NCBI GenBank assembly: GCA_039030075.1
Contig: JBCCEW010000023.1
Coordinates: 1-64,000, forward strand
DNA length: 64,000 nucleotides
Direction of reading: 5' to 3'
Source of the DNA: Myxococcota bacterium
GTDB taxonomy: Bacteria; Myxococcota_A; UBA9160; SMWR01
In this document: piece after piece, positions 62,369 to 64,000 of the stretch
Layout: every line of letters begins with the position of its first letter
How positions within the stretch are numbered: the stretch's first letter is position 1
Notes under the pieces: generated by a model
Seen by the model: only the letters and a program-made list of their open reading frames with translations
Told to the model about the DNA's origin: nothing
The model's database searches: none
Program-made: the position numbers and the translations under genes

Positions 62369-64000
62369 ATGGCGCGGGACGAAGCCCCTCCTTCCGTGGG
62401 TCCGGAACCCGCACCGGGCGACGCGCAGCCGTCCGACGACCTGGACGTCTTCGGTGTCAACGCCGGTCTCGTCGACGAGATCCGCCAGCGCTACGACGTC
62501 GACCCGAACTCGGTCCACTCGAGCTGGGCCTCGCTCTTCGAAGAGCATGCGGTCGAGCCCGCCGCCCCGACGCCGCCCCCCGCGGAGAACGGGGCACCGG
62601 CCCCTGCCGCACCGGCGCCCTCGTCTGGCGCCGAGCCCGCCACCCTCGCCGAGAAGCACGCCCAGCTCGCGGACAAGCACGCCCGCGTCCTGCGCCTGAT
62701 TCACTCCTACCGCGCGCGCGGCCATCGCATCGCGGAGACCGATCCGCTCGGCGGCGACGAGGACTACTTCCCCGAACTCGATCCGGCCCACTACGGCTTC
62801 GGCGACGACGATCTCGATCACTCCTACATCGCGGGCGATCTGCCCGGCGGCCCGGTCCAGACCCTGCGCCAGATCCTCGAGCGGCTGCGCTCGACGTACT
62901 GCCAGCGGGTAGGTGTGGAGTTCACCCACATGCAGGACCCGGGACACAAGACCTGGATCCGCACGCGCCTCGAAGAGACCCAGAACACCACGCCGCTGTC
63001 GGCCGCCGAGAACCTGCGAATCCTCGAGAAGATCGCGGCGGCCGAGCTCTTCGAGCGCTTCCTCCACACGAAGTTCCTGGGGCAGAAGCGCTTCTCCCTG
63101 GAAGGCGCCGAAAGCCTGATCCCGCTGCTCGACACGCTCGTCGAGGACGCCCCCGAACACGAGGTGCGCGAGGTGGTGATCGGCATGGCCCACCGCGGCC
63201 GGCTGAACGTGCTCTCGAACATCCTCGGGAAGTCGCTCGAGTCGATCTTCTCCGAGTTCGAAGACAGCCCGTTGATCGACAGCCCCTTCGGTTCGGGCGA
63301 CGTGAAGTACCACAAGGGCTACTCGAACGACCGCACCACGCGCTCGGGCGCCGTCGTGCATCTGTCGTTGACGGCGAACCCGTCGCACCTCGAGGCCGTC
63401 GATCCCGTCGTGGAAGGCCGCGTGCGCGCGAAGCAGATGCGCCAGGACGACACCCAGGGTGAGACGATCATCCCGGTGCTGGTCCACGGCGATGCGGCCT
63501 TCGCGGGCCAGGGCATCGTCGCCGAGACCCTCAATCTGTCGAAGCTCGCGGGCTACTCCACCGGCGGCACCATCCACGTGGTGGTGAACAACCAGATCGG
63601 CTTTACCACCACGCCCGCCGAAGCGCGCTCGACGCTCTATTGCACCGACGTCGCGAAGATGATCCAGGCGCCGATCTTCCACGTGAACGGCGACGACCCC
63701 GAGGCCGTCGTGCACTGCGTGAAGTTTGCGATGGCCTATCGCGACCGCTTCCACGAAGACGTCGTGATCGACCTCGTCTGCTACCGGCGCCACGGCCACA
63801 ACGAGGGCGACGAGCCTTCCTTCACTCAGCCGCGCCTCTATCAGAAGATCCGCAGCCGCGAGTCGGTGCGGAAGCTCTACACCGACTCGCTGCTCGGTCG
63901 GGGCATCCTGCAGGGCGAAGACGTCCAGCGCATCGAGGCCGACCTCGGTGGCCAGCTCACCCGCGCCCTCGAAGTCATCGAGTCCCGGCCGCCGGGCCCG
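62369..64000 (+). CDS. sucA: 2-oxoglutarate dehydrogenase E1 component (5' part)
   Basis: The first 544 residues of SucA are present; the window ends inside the gene without a stop. SucA decarboxylates 2-oxoglutarate in the TCA cycle, using thiamine diphosphate, with SucB and Lpd. After an N-terminal E2-binding segment and a Pro/Ala-rich linker (EPAAPTPPPAENGAPAPAAP) come LEGAESLIPLLDTLVEDAP, GMAHRGRLNVLSNILGK, LSLTANPSHLEAVDPVVEG, VHGDAAFAGQGIVAETLNLS and VVVNNQIGFTTTPAEARST, all hallmark E1 elements. The start ATG at 62369 has a modest GGGAG upstream. The rest of the operon should lie to the right. Confidence 0.95.
   Translation, partial: MARDEAPPSVGPEPAPGDAQPSDDLDVFGVNAGLVDEIRQRYDVDPNSVHSSWASLFEEHAVEPAAPTPPPAENGAPAPAAPAPSSGAEPATLAEKHAQLADKHARVLRLIHSYRARGHRIAETDPLGGDEDYFPELDPAHYGFGDDDLDHSYIAGDLPGGPVQTLRQILERLRSTYCQRVGVEFTHMQDPGHKTWIRTRLEETQNTTPLSAAENLRILEKIAAAELFERFLHTKFLGQKRFSLEGAESLIPLLDTLVEDAPEHEVREVVIGMAHRGRLNVLSNILGKSLESIFSEFEDSPLIDSPFGSGDVKYHKGYSNDRTTRSGAVVHLSLTANPSHLEAVDPVVEGRVRAKQMRQDDTQGETIIPVLVHGDAAFAGQGIVAETLNLSKLAGYSTGGTIHVVVNNQIGFTTTPAEARSTLYCTDVAKMIQAPIFHVNGDDPEAVVHCVKFAMAYRDRFHEDVVIDLVCYRRHGHNEGDEPSFTQPRLYQKIRSRESVRKLYTDSLLGRGILQGEDVQRIEADLGGQLTRALEVIESRPPGP

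Overview
The window is GC-rich, densely coded DNA from a Gram-negative bacterium. It holds about 64 protein genes, and I saw no rRNA, tRNA, CRISPR array, transposase or phage gene. The Gram-negative call rests on several outer-membrane-type barrels, many lipoprotein signal peptides, a PEP-CTERM sorting signal and an RND-type exporter with its usual partners. The gene set (acyl-CoA dehydrogenase, CoA-transferase, crotonase, two P450s, an LLM oxidoreductase, a 2-oxoglutarate dehydrogenase) fits an aerobic or microaerobic heterotroph that degrades lipids or hydrophobic compounds. The mix, together with a recoded selenoprotein gene, resembles uncultured lineages once placed in the Deltaproteobacteria (Myxococcota or Binatota-like). 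That placement is an inference. GTG and TTG starts are common and are usually supported by a Shine-Dalgarno sequence.

Layout. 1-7.6 kb: a 20-bp tandem repeat, an ACAD11-like acyl-CoA dehydrogenase, an FG-GAP lipoprotein, P450, VOC protein, ACAD-type kinase, SnoaL-like protein and M48 protease. 7.6-15.1 kb: methyltransferase and ATP-grasp pair, an ECF sigma factor with an anti-sigma factor fused to a bactofilin-like membrane protein, an H-NS-like protein, an S1P-lyase-like enzyme and an FHA protein. 15.1-20.5 kb: a PAS histidine kinase, then a possible metal module (His/Met-rich barrel, His-rich exported protein, HupE). 20.5-26.4 kb: MsrB, transglutaminase, PdxH, amidohydrolase, DgkA and a membrane-anchored Fe-S aldo/keto reductase. 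26.4-29.4 kb: a xylose-type ABC importer. 29.5-35.3 kb: ferritin-like protein, crotonase, HelD-like ATPase, and a MocR regulator divergent from a flavin-split-barrel protein. 35.3-40 kb: a three-gene RND export cassette. 40-49.8 kb: LLM oxidoreductase, UbiA prenyltransferase, ArsM-like methyltransferase, PhhB, CoA-transferase, PEP-CTERM protein, MoxR/VWA pair and peroxiredoxin. 49.8-64 kb: SDRs flanking a selenoprotein gene, HAD, MATE, Fpg, a DapF homologue without its catalytic cysteines, a TetR/VOC/P450 locus with a clear palindromic operator, and small enzymes leading to sucA, which is cut by the window edge.

The most notable item is at 50667-51833 (minus strand). Two apparently separate reading frames are one gene interrupted by a single in-frame TGA. 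The TGA lies in a U-P-M-C redox motif typical of the glycine/sarcosine/betaine reductase selenoprotein B superfamily, and a hairpin matching the bacterial SECIS consensus follows directly. The gene would be misannotated as two proteins by standard gene calling.
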